Of a DNA stretch of 64,000 bases, positions 47,801 to 58,107 are shown in pieces. The position numbers were made by a program, and so were the translations under genes. Source of the DNA: Enoplolaimus lenunculus (lineage: Eukaryota; Nematoda; Enoplea; Enoplida; Thoracostomopsidae); contig JASANG010000847.1 of NCBI GenBank assembly GCA_030248215.1, positions 62,001 to 126,000 of the forward strand, in the 5' to 3' direction. Within the stretch, counting starts at the first letter, position 1; every line of letters starts with the position of its first letter. The notes beneath the pieces were generated by a model. That model saw nothing but the letters and a program-made list of their open reading frames with translations, had not been told where the DNA came from and searched no databases.

Positions 47801-50800
47801 TTCTTATCGCAACGGTCCCCTTGCTGCACACCTATCCTATTCCATTGTTCTGTATTCATACAACACTGTCCTTGGGTATCCTCAGTGCTTTCGTTCTTTT
47901 TGCTACTCAAAAATTCCTCTTCCGTCGGCCTGTCTGCAGCAGCTTTATCACCAGTACTACTCGCACGACTGTCCGAACCCACGCATAGTTCAACTTTTGA
48001 TACCTTCTCTGGCGGCGATAATTCTTTGGTATTATCACAATCACAACTACCACTTTGTGATCGCTCGTGCATGGGGCTATTTCCATTTGCATATGCCTCA
48101 GTATCTCTGGCACTTTCCGATGTTCCCATCCCTGTTTGAGTCTCTAACTGTCCGACTAATTTGGCTCCTACCGCCTCTAGAATCGTTATTCCGCTAGACC
48201 CACCTGGTGTCATAGGTGTCACTCTTGTTCGTTCTTTTTCTTCGGATTCTGTGTCTGTCCCCATAACTGGCATTTTTGTTTCCGCTATAGTTTTTCTCAC
48301 AATTGGCAGATCGCCAAACTTTGTTTCTTCTTGAAGTGTTGGGTTACTTACTCTTGTTCCTGCTATTGTCGACGTTAATGCTTCGGTCGTCTTACTACTA
48401 GGTTCTGTTATTTCCGATCCCGGTTTCATTGGAGACTCGACTGTCCCTGATATCTGTGTAGAGCCAATTTTAGGGCCTTCCATTGTTTCTGTTGTCACTA
48501 CAGATGATATTGTTGTTGTTGTTGTTGTTGTTGATGATGATGTTGTTGTTGTTGTTGCTAATGATCCTCCTCGTAGTGCAGATACTGTTGAAGAAATACC
48601 TGCTGGAGACAAAACTGCACTTGAAGACGCCACTGCTGTTAACATTGTCGTGTGTTTACGTTTTGCTGCTTGTCTTCGCGACCCTAAAATGCCATAATTA
48701 TCAATTATGAGAGTATAACTTTTCTAAAACGTATTACAAAATATACCTTTATCTTGTACATTAAAATAGCATGCGGCTTACGTTTATGTTAACAAAACAT
48801 TGTAATAACATCGTGAAAACGCTTCAAAACAAGAAAAGTTTCATTTCAATTAATTTTTCTCTGTACACTAAATTGTTTGTGGGATAGCTAATAGCTTAAA
48901 AGTTTAGTAACAACTACTACAGAAACTGCACAGCTCAGCTAAGACAAGAGACCACAGAATTTTCTGATATGGGTACAACACATATCAATACTTGTATATT
49001 GGTGTTCAAACCAGCATCGATCACAGCTATAAGATTGAATTTTAAAAAATTACGCATATACTATACACGCCCAGTGGTCAAGAATTAAAATCGGAACCAA
49101 GAATCTAACAAACTGTCAATTATCAAAAATTTCACAATAGCCAAAAACACTAAAACCGCTTACCTTTTACAGTAGGAGCACCGCTGTCAGCAAATACAGC
49201 GCTCCCAGTATTATTTAAGCCATCGTCCAAAGGTCCAGGAGTAGAACTACCATGCAATAATGAAGCCGGTTCATCTAAGCGTACAGAATACAACTCTTGA
49301 ATATAGCGTTGATGTTCTGGAAATTTATCTTCGTCCGCAAGCAAACCAGCGCTATAGTACGTGTACTGCGAATTCTAAAACTCCAACAAACACAATTCTG
49401 TACCGTAGATTTGTCATTATCGAACGATTTTAGTTGTCGAGCATTAATAAAATACTGATTTGCTACAATAGAGATATCCCAAAGCCGAGCCCCTGACGCC
49501 TGACCCGGTACCGAGGACAGGGCACAGTCACCATGGCCAAACGATAATGTGGGCTAGGCCAGAAAAACCCATATGTTTAAAAGATGAAATCAGCGAGGTT
49601 GTTTGTACTTCGATTATGTCTTCTCTTGAAGTTATTGCTTCAGCTTAGGTTATCGAGGATTTCAAGTTGAAACATCTGTACTAGTTACATCAGTAGTCAT
49701 GAAGCTGAAAAGCTCAAGGGAATATGGTGGGTCTAGACCCCCAATCCTTGTTCCGGGAATTGTCATAGTTGCACACAGTAAGGTCGGATCAGTGGTTCTA
49801 TGGATCGAATCACTTTCAAATCCTCACGAAAATTAAATTGTTCACTGATACGCATCAATTTAGCTGTATATGTTTCCTAATTACAAAACATCTTTGGATA
49901 CTTTGCCATTCCAGTACTATTGCATGCAATCGTTATTTAGTTGCAGAAGTTCAAAATTTTTTAAGGTCGGTCATATTTTAGCACACAAAAAAGGGCGACT
50001 TAAACATTGCCATAAAGGTATCATGAAGTATATTGTCATGTCACTCACATGTTACCCTACGGGCACTCGACACACAAAACATCCCCTCCCAAAAGAAAAT
50101 CAACTTGTCTGGGTTATGTTTTATCGAAACTCTTTATTTTCCAATAGTAGTATCACCGCTTCGCCAGTCGCGGACACAAAGAGTTTCACGGAAACTCTAT
50201 CCGGACAAGACTAATTTGCAGTAACACTTTATATCGGACATTGAAATGATTGAAAAACAGTGTAGTGGACAATATTACGTATATGATAGACACACTACGG
50301 ATACGTCCATTTAGCGGGGAAATTCTTATTTTGGCGGGAAAATTCAAATTTTGGGGGAAATTCAAATTTTGGGAGAAATTCAAATTTTGGTGGGAAATTG
50401 AAATTTAGGTGGAAAAATTTAAATTTTGGCGGGAATTTATTTTTTGGCGTGAAAATCCAAATTTTGGCGCGATATTCAAATTTTGGCGGCAAATTAAAAT
50501 TTGGCGGGAAAATTTACGTTTTGGCGAAAAACTGAAATTTTGGCGGAAAATTCAAATTTTACCGGGAAAATCAAACCTTTTTGATAAATTCTCATTTTAG
50601 CACGTGAAAAAAACATACTGTGTCAAAGTGTCAAAATACTCTGCCATTTTTCGTAGGAGTCCTAAAAATAACATGCAAAAACAACAAAATAATACGGTAA
50701 AAATAAATATCTTATTTAGCGCTTTGCGACGACACCTTTTAGACTGTAACGATAAAGTCCGACAGTTCCAGCAACTCTATATTTAATATTAACATAATGC

Positions 50801-53320
50801 ACAAACTGTATACAAAATGTCCGGCAATGCAATAAACTCCATTCAGACATTTTTATAATGTCCTCACACAGTTTCGCAATAACAGTATAGCTAGCCTTTT
50901 TAAAACAGTATAGGGGACGATGGATGTGCGGCATGCGCGTATGGTAACGTGCGAGTGACATCAAGACAGTTTTTTGCTTTTACACTGTTTACATCCACAT
51001 CAAACAGTTCCATTTTCGGGCTGTCCAAAGATTCACAAGATGCTTTCTAAGTGAGGTTTAGCCATTTTTGTATAATGGTTCAACCATAACTTATTTTCAA
51101 AGTCATCGCCAGTTTTTCCAAAATACAAAGTTAAATCTGTTTGGTAGGCTTGACAGGTAAAGGTATTATCCATGACTTGGAGTTGTTCGTGTAAGCCAGC
51201 TACTGTTTGTGAGGTTTGTGTTTAATAAGAAAGCAAATTTGCATTGTCTTTAATTTGCTATCGGACATACACAAAGAATTAACTCACAAGACAAAGAATT
51301 AACTCACATTGACCAACTTGTACTTTTAAATGCAACTAGCTTCGGGCAACAGCATGGAATAACGTGCTCCAGAAATGGTTGCCATTCCAAGTGGAACCGC
51401 GGATATAACAAATAATAAAATTGTGGTCAAGTCAGCCTCAAAGGTAGAAAAAGCGAACGGGTTCTGGTGTTCTTAAAAAGCTAAATCAGCGACCGTGGGA
51501 TTACTGTTACCAGCAGCTGAAAAATATCGTAACGAGGTGAAAACGAATGTAGAGAAATCCACGCTAAAATCAACTTCATGAAAACTGGCATGACGTCATG
51601 CCATTTAAAGAGGGGTCAAATGTAACAAAGCCAATCGAAGTTACAAATGTGAAAATGCCAATGTAAATTGAAAGGCTAAATTCTTATGAAAAGTGGGAGG
51701 TAGTCAAAACAAGAAGGGATATATAAGAAACGGAGAACGAAGATGACGATGATTTGTTACTTGCATTTTATGAAATTATATTGGGTTTTGTTATTTCAAG
51801 AGTTTCGCAAATTGTGCGGTTAGCGGTCAAGAGTCATGACTCCACGGACGTCTCGTTCCGAGAACCAGTACACTGTTCTAAGCAAAGAACCGGTCTGACA
51901 ATATAAATGTTAATATTTCGACGCCAAAATATGACAGAATAGAATATAAAAAATAAACTTTTCCGCAACTTTTGTTCGCTTATCGACTTTTATCCAATAA
52001 AATGAACACGTAAGTTGCAAATGCTGCTCGTAAGCTACAACTACTTCATAGCTAAATAGAAATCCGCGAATCAGTGAAATACAACAATTAATTTTATTAT
52101 TACCATGACATCGCTATGATAGTCTTTCTGAAATTTCCTTCGCCGCTTGTGAATTTTTAATAGAACTTTCAAATCGTCAACCGTCATTGGCCGTTCAAGT
52201 TCAGAATCCGAATCTGATTCTTCAAGTAAAATAGCCTAAAACAAAACTATACGTTGGGGCACTTTATAAGTGTCATATTGCAAATAGCTACACTACGCCG
52301 AGGATTATACCAGAGCCAAAATTTCAACTGTATTATTGTATTACTTTATATACGTAGGTTCTTTATACATTAAAGCATTCGCTCACCTATGCATAGGTAC
52401 AACTAAAATTACAGCGCCATTTCACATCTATTTGTAGACCAAGTTAAAGTTACATATTATCCCTTTCTATCGGGTTAAAAATCATCGCACTGCCCGTCAT
52501 ATTTCTGCTTACACTAACCTTAAGCCATTGTCGTTTCTTGAGATCATTAAAATTATACAATTCGCTCAAGTCTCTTCTACGCTCTGAAATAAAGCTATGT
52601 GTATCATTGCTATACATATGAGTAAGGTAAACATGGAAAACGAAAAATGGAATGCCATACGTGGGCACATCTATATACCGGAAAAGGAAGTGAGTACAAT
52701 CTGTCACATCGTGTATTCGAGGCATAAACACATTGCTCTAATCTAGCAATCACCAGAAAAAAGCTCAGTGGTCAATGCATGGCCATTACGTAATATGCTG
52801 ATATATTTGATTCACTTGTAATATTTTCACAAACATCGCGCAAACAAAAATTGTTAGCATTTTTCCAAAAGAGCATAAAATGTTACATCGCCGAAGCGAC
52901 TCACCTAGTGCATTAGTCCAAATTTTTGCATTGGCGAGGTTTGACGGCGACATTTTATTATTTGGCAGCGTAAACGACGAACTGAAATAAAAGATTGAAA
53001 GATTAAGTAGTTCTGTGAATAGCAAGAACATTGAAAGAACAGCGAGAACAAAATAAGATATGCTAAACATTGCGTTTGTTACAATCAAGTAGTGTAAAAA
53101 TTTCTCACAGGCAATGATGATCATATAAAGAAACATACTCTATTGGAGTTGCAAGCAGAGATTCTACATAGTCAATCATAGATGTGAGATCTAGCGCTTT
53201 TTCTAGACGTTGCATTTGTAACGGCTTAGCAGCGCCGCCACTTGTATTGGCGGATACGTTTTCCATCAAGTGTTCCGGAGGTTCAAACTGCATCTGCTGA
53301 TGTGACTGAGCTGCATGCAT
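38629..53320 (-). CDS. INO80: INO80-like protein, N-terminal region fused to long Ser/Thr-rich sequence, no ATPase (11 exons)
   Basis: Exons on the minus strand are 53320-53139, 52981-52905, 52583-52519, 52235-52104, 49374-49164, 48683-46872, 46259-44438, 43953-43673, 42906-41355, 39778-39505 and 38820-38629. Phases agree throughout, giving 6,600 nt (2,199 residues). Residues 1-190 match the N-terminus of animal INO80 as I recall it: LEKALDLTSMID (human LERALRLDHFLR), LYNFNDLKKRQWLK (LYNFSKLKKSRKWLK), LLKIHKRRRKFQKDYH (MLRLHKYKKLHQNKYS) and QYTYYSAGLL (QYQYYSAGLL). INO80 is the nuclear Snf2-family ATPase that slides nucleosomes and exchanges H2A.Z. After residue ~222 come low-complexity S/T/G-rich exons with a motif (DAHLSDTIASIASCGG) present three times. 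The last exon has SRLHRSIVRKNL, faintly like the start of the DBINO domain, then TGA. No DBINO or Snf2 motifs follow. Confidence 0.75.
39505..39778 (-). CDS. INO80-like gene, exon 10
   Basis: The acceptor is aacaattatag and the donor gtaaca. A 274-nt exon, phase 2 to 0, encoding Ser/Thr-rich sequence with no recognised domain. Confidence 0.65.
39825..39965. mobile_element. T1-like element, diverged, in INO80-like intron
   Basis: It begins GGCCCATGTTAATTATAGGA. It has diverged TTAGGC-type units (GGCTTATGTTTAGGCTAAGG) and lacks a right end. Confidence 0.5.
40610..40840. repeat. R5 repeat, single diverged copy
   Basis: GCTTTGCAAACTGCGACAAA, TTTGGGCATGGAATGATTAG and CATTTTGGGCAAATGCCGG match the array at 13010. 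It lies in intron 9 of the INO80-like gene. Confidence 0.6.
40845..41015. repeat. Two tandem ~83-bp units
   Basis: TTTTTGGTCATAATTTTTTC occurs twice, each time followed by a GAACAATCC/AAAAATCCC stretch and AGTAATAAATTATC-like sequence. Confidence 0.6.
41355..42906 (-). CDS. INO80-like gene, exon 9
   Basis: A 1,552-nt exon, phase 1 to 2. It contains SSRRDKKTSKDKSRTANKDG followed by motif copy DAHLSDTIASIASCGG (41802-41849), an arrangement like exon 7, so the two exons are paralogous. A Cys-containing basic stretch (RKYQCRSFRKVCQQ) lies near its end. Confidence 0.75.
42947..43354. mobile_element. hAT-like non-autonomous element in INO80-like intron 8
   Basis: AAGGATGTGCCGATATCAAC at the left and ATTAATCAGCACATCCCT at the right are imperfect inverted ends. 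CCGATGCCGAAACCGAT phrases recur inside, the style of GGATGTGCCGAT hAT MITEs. The target duplication is not clear. Confidence 0.5.
43673..43953 (-). CDS. INO80-like gene, exon 8
   Basis: A 281-nt exon, phase 2 to 1, encoding Thr/Val/Ser-rich sequence without a recognised domain. Donor gtgaag was chosen over read-through because it restores phase into exon 9; the frame stops 34 nt after it. Confidence 0.65.
44438..46259 (-). CDS. INO80-like gene, exon 7
   Basis: An 1,822-nt exon, phase 1 to 2, rich in Ser, Gly, Pro and Ala. It contains KTRRTKKANKDKLSGGG and, some 35 residues on, the motif copy DAHLTDTIASIASCGA (44908-44955). The acceptor is cttatttttag and the donor gtaact. Confidence 0.75.
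46872..48683 (-). CDS. INO80-like gene, exon 6
   Basis: An 1,812-nt exon, phases 1-1. It opens with a basic stretch (SRRQAAKRKHTT) and a poly-Thr/Ser tract made by (GTT)n, then is S/T/E-rich. It carries the first, most diverged copy of the repeated motif (DARLSNTIAAIASCSA, about 47308-47355). Confidence 0.75.
48508..48561 (-). repeat. INO80: (GTT)n trinucleotide tract inside INO80-like exon 6
   Basis: GTTGTTGTTGTTGTTG with GATGATGATG interruptions; on the minus strand it encodes poly-Thr with Ser (TTTTTSSSTTTTTTT-like). Confidence 0.8.
49164..49374 (-). CDS. INO80: INO80-like gene, exon 5
   Basis: The acceptor is ggagttttag and the donor gtaagc. It encodes NSQYTYYSAGLLADEDKF, matching QYQYYSAGLL in human INO80, then a divergent Gly/Ser-rich tail. 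This is the last exon with clear INO80 similarity. A 2.7-kb intron precedes it. Confidence 0.8.
50318..50580. repeat. ~18-bp tandem array with E2F-site-like core
   Basis: About fourteen diverged units of the form AAATTCAAATTTTGGCGGG. Many contain TTTTGGCGGGAAA or TTTGGCGCGA, close to the E2F/DP consensus TTTSGCGCGMAA. It lies in intron 4 of the INO80-like gene. Confidence 0.75.
50708..50962. mobile_element. M5 repeat, copy 1
   Basis: A ~255-bp unit beginning TCTTATTTAGCGCTTTGCGA and ending TATGGTAACGTGCGAGTGAC. It is about 85-90% like the unit at 54988. No clear inverted ends. Confidence 0.65.
52104..52235 (-). CDS. INO80: INO80-like gene, exon 4
   Basis: A 132-nt exon, phase 0 at both ends. 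It encodes an acidic Ser-rich patch (EESDSDSELE) and LLKIHKRRRKFQKDYH, matching the INO80 segment that follows WLKSILL. Confidence 0.8.
52519..52583 (-). CDS. INO80: INO80-like gene, exon 3
   Basis: A 65-nt exon encoding RRRDLSELYNFNDLKKRQ and WLK, the LYNF..LKK..WLK signature of INO80. The donor gttagtg is in phase 0. Confidence 0.8.
52905..52981 (-). CDS. INO80: INO80-like gene, exon 2
   Basis: A 77-nt exon between acceptor cttttatttcag and donor gtgagt. It encodes SSFTLPNNKMSPSNLANAKI and WTNAL. Its phases 2 and 1 fit its neighbours. Confidence 0.7.
53139..53320 (-). CDS. INO80: INO80-like gene, exon 1
   Basis: The start is the ATG at 53320. An acceptor-like TTATTTAG ends 7 nt upstream. 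The exon encodes LQMQRLEKALDLTSMIDYVE, the conserved first helix of INO80. The donor gtatgt leaves phase 2. Confidence 0.75.
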
Positions 53321-53327
53321 CACTTTT

Positions 53328-53336
53328 CTAAATAAT
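53328..53336 (-). promoter_or_regulatory. Possible trans-splice acceptor before the INO80-like gene
   Basis: On the minus strand ATTATTTAG ends 7 nt before ATGCATGC. It could equally be the acceptor of a 5' UTR intron. Confidence 0.4.
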
Positions 53337-53934
53337 CTGCGTTACATTAGAACAAGATGACGGCGACATCAACAGAAATGTGCATAATTATCAGATTTTG
53401 GTACATTCATGTTTATTACGTATTTAACACCATGATTGAAACGGCATATTATTATAACATGATCTGAAATTCTGTTTCTGTGTGAATATGTCTGCGCGTA
53501 TTAAGTACTTAGACGAAAACTTGTTTATTTGCAATCTAAAAAATTGACACAAACAAAATAAGTTGAAATGTGATTTTTCAAACAGTAGCACACAGTTCAA
53601 ACCACATAACTTTGGCAGGCCCGAAGTAAGTAAAACTACCTGCGGCCCGTATTCTCAAATGTGTGTAACACCTATCAGCAGTTGGTGATGTCACATAACT
53701 TTCGAACCATTGCACGATGGGTTCCAAAATTCAACATAATTGTCGCACCTGATTTATCCTAAATCTGTACTTTACTAGCTATGTTAAAAAAAGGATAATA
53801 ACATCCCAATTCCATTCAAGTTTTCATACTAAAAAATATAATGGTTATTCCGGCGTACGTGTTTATTTATAATAAATTGGGAATCCTTTCCACTGTCGTG
53901 GTTAATTTCAGCACGCGACGTCAGTCTTCGTCAT

Positions 53935-55990
53935 CGTCTTCACAGGCCAAGTATCCTTTGTGTCGTCTGTTCTAAAGAGATGAAACATGGTGATTCTGCT
54001 GTTGAATGTGACCTTTGCCAAAATTGGTGCCATAAAAAATGTCCTGGCACGACATTTTCAATGGCTATAGAGATCTGGGTAGTTTCAAAATGGAAATCGA
54101 CGCGAAATTCCATAGTATCGCAACCGAAGTCAAAAACAACTTACCGCTTTAGAAAATCAGCTTATTGACCTAAAGAGTTGTATCGCATACTCTCAGGGTC
54201 CGGTGATGATATTACGAACAGCAGTGAAATCCTTCAAGAAGAAATTGAAGAAATGTTGGAAAAAGAACGGAAAAAAACGTAATGTTGTGATTATTGGCTT
54301 GAAAGAAACTGACATTTCTATCACACGGTGTGCTTCATATAAACAATTCATTTTGACTTAATGGAGAAGATAATTCTCGATTCTGGTGTTCTGTGTGACT
54401 TGTTACGTGATGGGCGTCTAAGTGGCAACAAACCAAGAATACTTAAGGTAGTGTTCGGCGATTTTGGTTCTAAAATGTCATTCTTGCGTAATTTTAAAGG
54501 AACAGTAGAGCCTACTTTTATTGGTTATGCTCGACAGATTTGACATTTCGAGAAAGGCAGGCTGCACGAGCTTTACGATCGATGTTGGCACAGCACAGAA
54601 ATGTACCAGGGAGGTGGTGTGGCACTCCTCGTTGCAAATTCTATTAGGTGTTCTGAGATAAAAAATAACGGAGTATTTGAAATTTGTGCAATTGATATTT
54701 TAGGGACAAAAGGTGCTAAATGTCGTATTATATGTGTGTATCGGCCCCCAGATTATGATACTGTAACATCAGAAAAGTTATTTAGTGAAATTGAGCAATT
54801 GATAAGAGATGTATCTGTTTTTGCTATAGGTGGGGATTTTAATTTACGGCGTACGAAATGGAACCCTCCGAAATCTGTTGATTGAGTTTCTAAAATGTTT
54901 ATAGATTTTTTGAATTTAAACGGCATTTGCCAAAAAATAAACGAACCAACTCATGTTGATGGAAACATTCTGGATCGCAGTAAATTAATTACCTTATTTA
55001 GCGCTTTACGGCGACACCTTCTAGACTGTTACGACAAAGTCCGACAATTCACGCAACTCTATATTTAATATTAACATAATGCGCAAACAGTATATAATTG
55101 TCCGTCAATGCAATAAACTCTATGCGGACATTTTTTATTCAGAGATAAAATTTCCGCACACAGTTACGCAATAACAGTATATATAGCTAGCCTTTTTAAA
55201 ACAGTATAGAGGACGATGGATGTGCCGAGTGCACGTATGGTAACGTGTGAGCGACATAAATGTCTCTAAATGTTCAGTGTTACGATTGTATTTTGTTAAA
55301 AAAATGACGATGCAATCTCTTATATTTTCGGAAATACCACAATCAAACCGGTTTCAGGTGTGAACGATTTAGGAATCATGATATCTGCTGACTTGTCTTT
55401 CTCTGATCACTGCACCAAAATAATAGCTAAATTCGCAAAAATCGGGTTAATTATGCGTACTTTTTCAAATAGAGAAATCAAATTTATGACCTTTTTGTTG
55501 TTTCTCATGTTAGACCAATTTTGGAATATGCCAGTGTTATTTGGCCTCCTTTGAATATTTTAGATATTGGTAATATTGAAAGTATTCAACCTAGATTTAC
55601 TAAAAGAATCAATGGTCTACGTTATAAATCTTATTCTGATCGTCTTGTAGCCTGTAATTTACAGTTGTTAGAACTAAGAAGAATTATATAAGACTTAATT
55701 ATGGTCCATAAGATAATACATTATGATGTTGAACTTAATAGTTTTGATGAATTTTTCTTATATACGCCCAGCGTGAGTACCAGAGGAAATAGTTATAAAT
55801 TATGTCCTAGATTAACACGGAAAAGTAAAATATTCCAGTCATTTAATTTTCGGGTTGTTAATTTTTGGAACAGCCTTCCTGAAGAAACTGTATGCATCTC
55901 CTCTGTGAATACGTTTAGAGACAGTCTATCAGCGAACATTAATTTACTGGAAAGGTTTTTAAAGGGGCGGGCATTTAGAAACCAGTAAGT
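53935..55990 (+). mobile_element. Decayed LINE (CR1/Jockey-type non-LTR retrotransposon)
   Basis: Plus-strand pieces in order: a PHD-type finger (CVVCSKEMKHGDSAVECDLC, then QNWCHKKC; about 53959-54042); endonuclease (EEP) residues 54601-54970 with GGGVALLV, CVYRPPD, IGGDFN and INEPTHVDGNILD; and the 3' end of the RT ORF (55350-55985) with VNDLGIMISADLSFSDHC, IQPRFTKRINGLRY and NFRVVNFWNSLPE. The catalytic RT core (including FADD) is absent, replaced by the M5 unit. Several stops and frame changes show it is dead. PHD-bearing ORF1 proteins are known in CR1-like elements. Confidence 0.85.
54988..55262. mobile_element. M5 repeat, copy 2, inside the LINE
   Basis: CCTTATTTAGCGCTTTACGG to TATGGTAACGTGTGAGCGAC. 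It sits exactly where the reverse-transcriptase core of the LINE should be. Confidence 0.65.
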
Positions 55991-56219
55991 TTATAGCCCG
56001 CGGGTATGCGTGGATTAGGCGTATTAAGATAAATTTTTAATTATCTTGGCTTTTGCTTTGTGTTCTTATTCATTCGTTTTAAATTATGATAGATATGTCC
56101 ACGTTCCAATAAATTTTGTAAATTGCACGATGAGCGATTGTAATACGGAAACCGAAACGGAAAACGGATATTGAAGTATAAAGAAGTTTTATCGATGTTA
56201 TTGAATTGTCTGCTATCCT

Positions 56220-56340
56220 GGTGTGACATCTACTGTTTGTACAGCAATATCATATCATATTCCAAATATTGTCTGTGAGTATCATATGATACGCTTGAAA
56301 ATGTCTGCAAAGTTGTGGTAAACTAGCTTGATTGCAGAAT
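56220..56340. repeat. Related palindrome repeats beside the element
   Basis: ATATCATATCATATTCC and AGTATCATATGATACGC precede the inverted-repeat element, suggesting another partial copy or host sequence of the same kind. Confidence 0.45.
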
Positions 56341-56424
56341 GTTTATGATACTGCAATTTTAAATTTGAATTATTTTTGCTTAGGAATATATTTTGACAAA
56401 AATTCAGCGAGAAACAAAAACGTA

Positions 56425-57014
56425 ATGCGGGGTTCACGATATAACCGGGGCAGCTTGGGACACGTTTTGTCCCTATTAGACTATTGGGTAACATTTTGTC
56501 TGCTTATAAACTCTATATCGCATTCAAAAATTCGTATTTGTTTGCCATCATCATGTGTAGGTCACCTTTTGTCCTTCAATATCATAAGATATATTTTCAA
56601 ATGTCTGCATACTTGAGGTAACATACCCAAATTGTTCTGTTGAATATCATATGCTGCTGGAATTGGAAATTTAAATTTTTGAACTATGACACTGTTTTTC
56701 TAAGCGGTTTTGTGCCGGAAATTAATTTGCAGACGTGTATTTGGTATTTTAAGCACAGCTGTTCCTCTGGCGTCCTGCTGAATATCAAATGATATTCGTT
56801 GAAATTTTGGAATATCATATGATATTCGCATAAATGACCAACAGTATCACGTGACATACAGTCCCTTGTACACATTGATGATTTGTGAGCGGTCATATGA
56901 CATTCGAATTTTGTCTGTTGACCCGATATAAGGGCCCGAACTTTTACGTTGACGTCGAATCAACATGGGACAAACCGTGTCACGCCTGCCCCTGTTATAA
57001 CGTGAACCCCGCAT
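56425..57014. mobile_element. ~590-bp inverted-repeat element rich in ATATCATATGATAT palindromes
   Basis: ATGCGGGGTTCACGATATAA and its inverse end TTATAACGTGAACCCCGCAT match over about 50 bp, including GGGACACGTTTTGTCCC-type sequence. TAA may flank both ends. Inside, GAATATCATATGATATTC and variants recur at least six times. No ORF. Confidence 0.75.
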
Positions 57015-57979
57015 AAATTTGACACAGTTTTTGTAGTCCCGAAGAGCCTATTTCGGAGAGAGTCAATTTGACTCACCATTTTTTGCAGTACGTAGATGTT
57101 TTAAACATGTTCTTTGTGCCAATTCAATTGAAATAGGTATACAGACATTCAAACAGTTTTAGTAAAATTTTATAAAAAACTAGCGAAGATTCCGATTTTT
57201 ATCGGACTTGGAAATGAACACTAATCTCCGGGTTAGTGGTTCTGTTTTAGCAAGTTACACGATGCCTGTGTATTGACAGGTTTTGCATACTCACAATTTT
57301 TAGCATTTCGAATCTCAGATTGTGCTCAAACGGAGCAAATTAAACCTGAAAACTGTGCTATTTAGAATTCACCGTTTTATTTATTTCAAAACGTATATCA
57401 CCATCTGGGCACTATGTTAATGTGCAACTTTGCGAATACGGCCGTTGCATTAAGATCACAGTTGGTACACCATTCTGTCATACAACATTGTTTCATTTTT
57501 AAAGCTATTTCCCATCATTAGCGTTTAAAGTTTGCACGTTTAGGTAATTATTTTTGCGGATATATTTGGGGGCTGCTACTTGTTTTAAAAATTTCGACCC
57601 GTGGTCTTAACTTAAAATTCCTAAATCATGTCTCTGCAACTCGTGTAATTATAGACTAGAGGAGGACAACACTGTGTTTAGGACGAATACTCGTGAAGTT
57701 ATATTGAAGGTTTAAACATCACCTTACCAGTTAACTGTTATTTAATGAAGAAGACATTACAATATACAAAGTTTGGTTTTTCGTGCGGCTTTTTGTATTT
57801 TTTGGGCTAATACCTAGCTAGGACTCACCTTTAAACTGTTAGTAAAGAGCGGTAATATGCGAAACCTTGTAGCTTAGCCATCATCCGATTTATCAACATT
57901 ACATAAGCGTAGTCTGTTGTTTATGTTTATGTATTCTTACATTTAAATAAATGCGCAGTGTACTTGTATATTCATACAT

Positions 57980-57989
57980 AATTTTGTAG
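57980..57989 (+). promoter_or_regulatory. Possible trans-splice acceptor before DCTN5
   Basis: AATTTTGTAG ends one base before the DCTN5 ATG. A leader added here would give almost no 5' UTR, as is common in nematodes. Confidence 0.45.
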
Positions 57990-57990
57990 A

Positions 57991-58107
57991 ATGGAGTTGG
58001 AAGATAAATATTTTAATAAAAGCGAATATATCGAAACCGCTGCTGGAAATAAAGTCAGTAGACAATCGGTCTTGTGCGGAAGCCAAAATATAATATTAAA
58101 TGGCAAG
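57991..58107 (+). CDS. DCTN5: DCTN5 exon 1
   Basis: 39 codons from ATG to NGK. The donor gtttgt is weak but is fixed by homology and phase 0. Confidence 0.92.
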
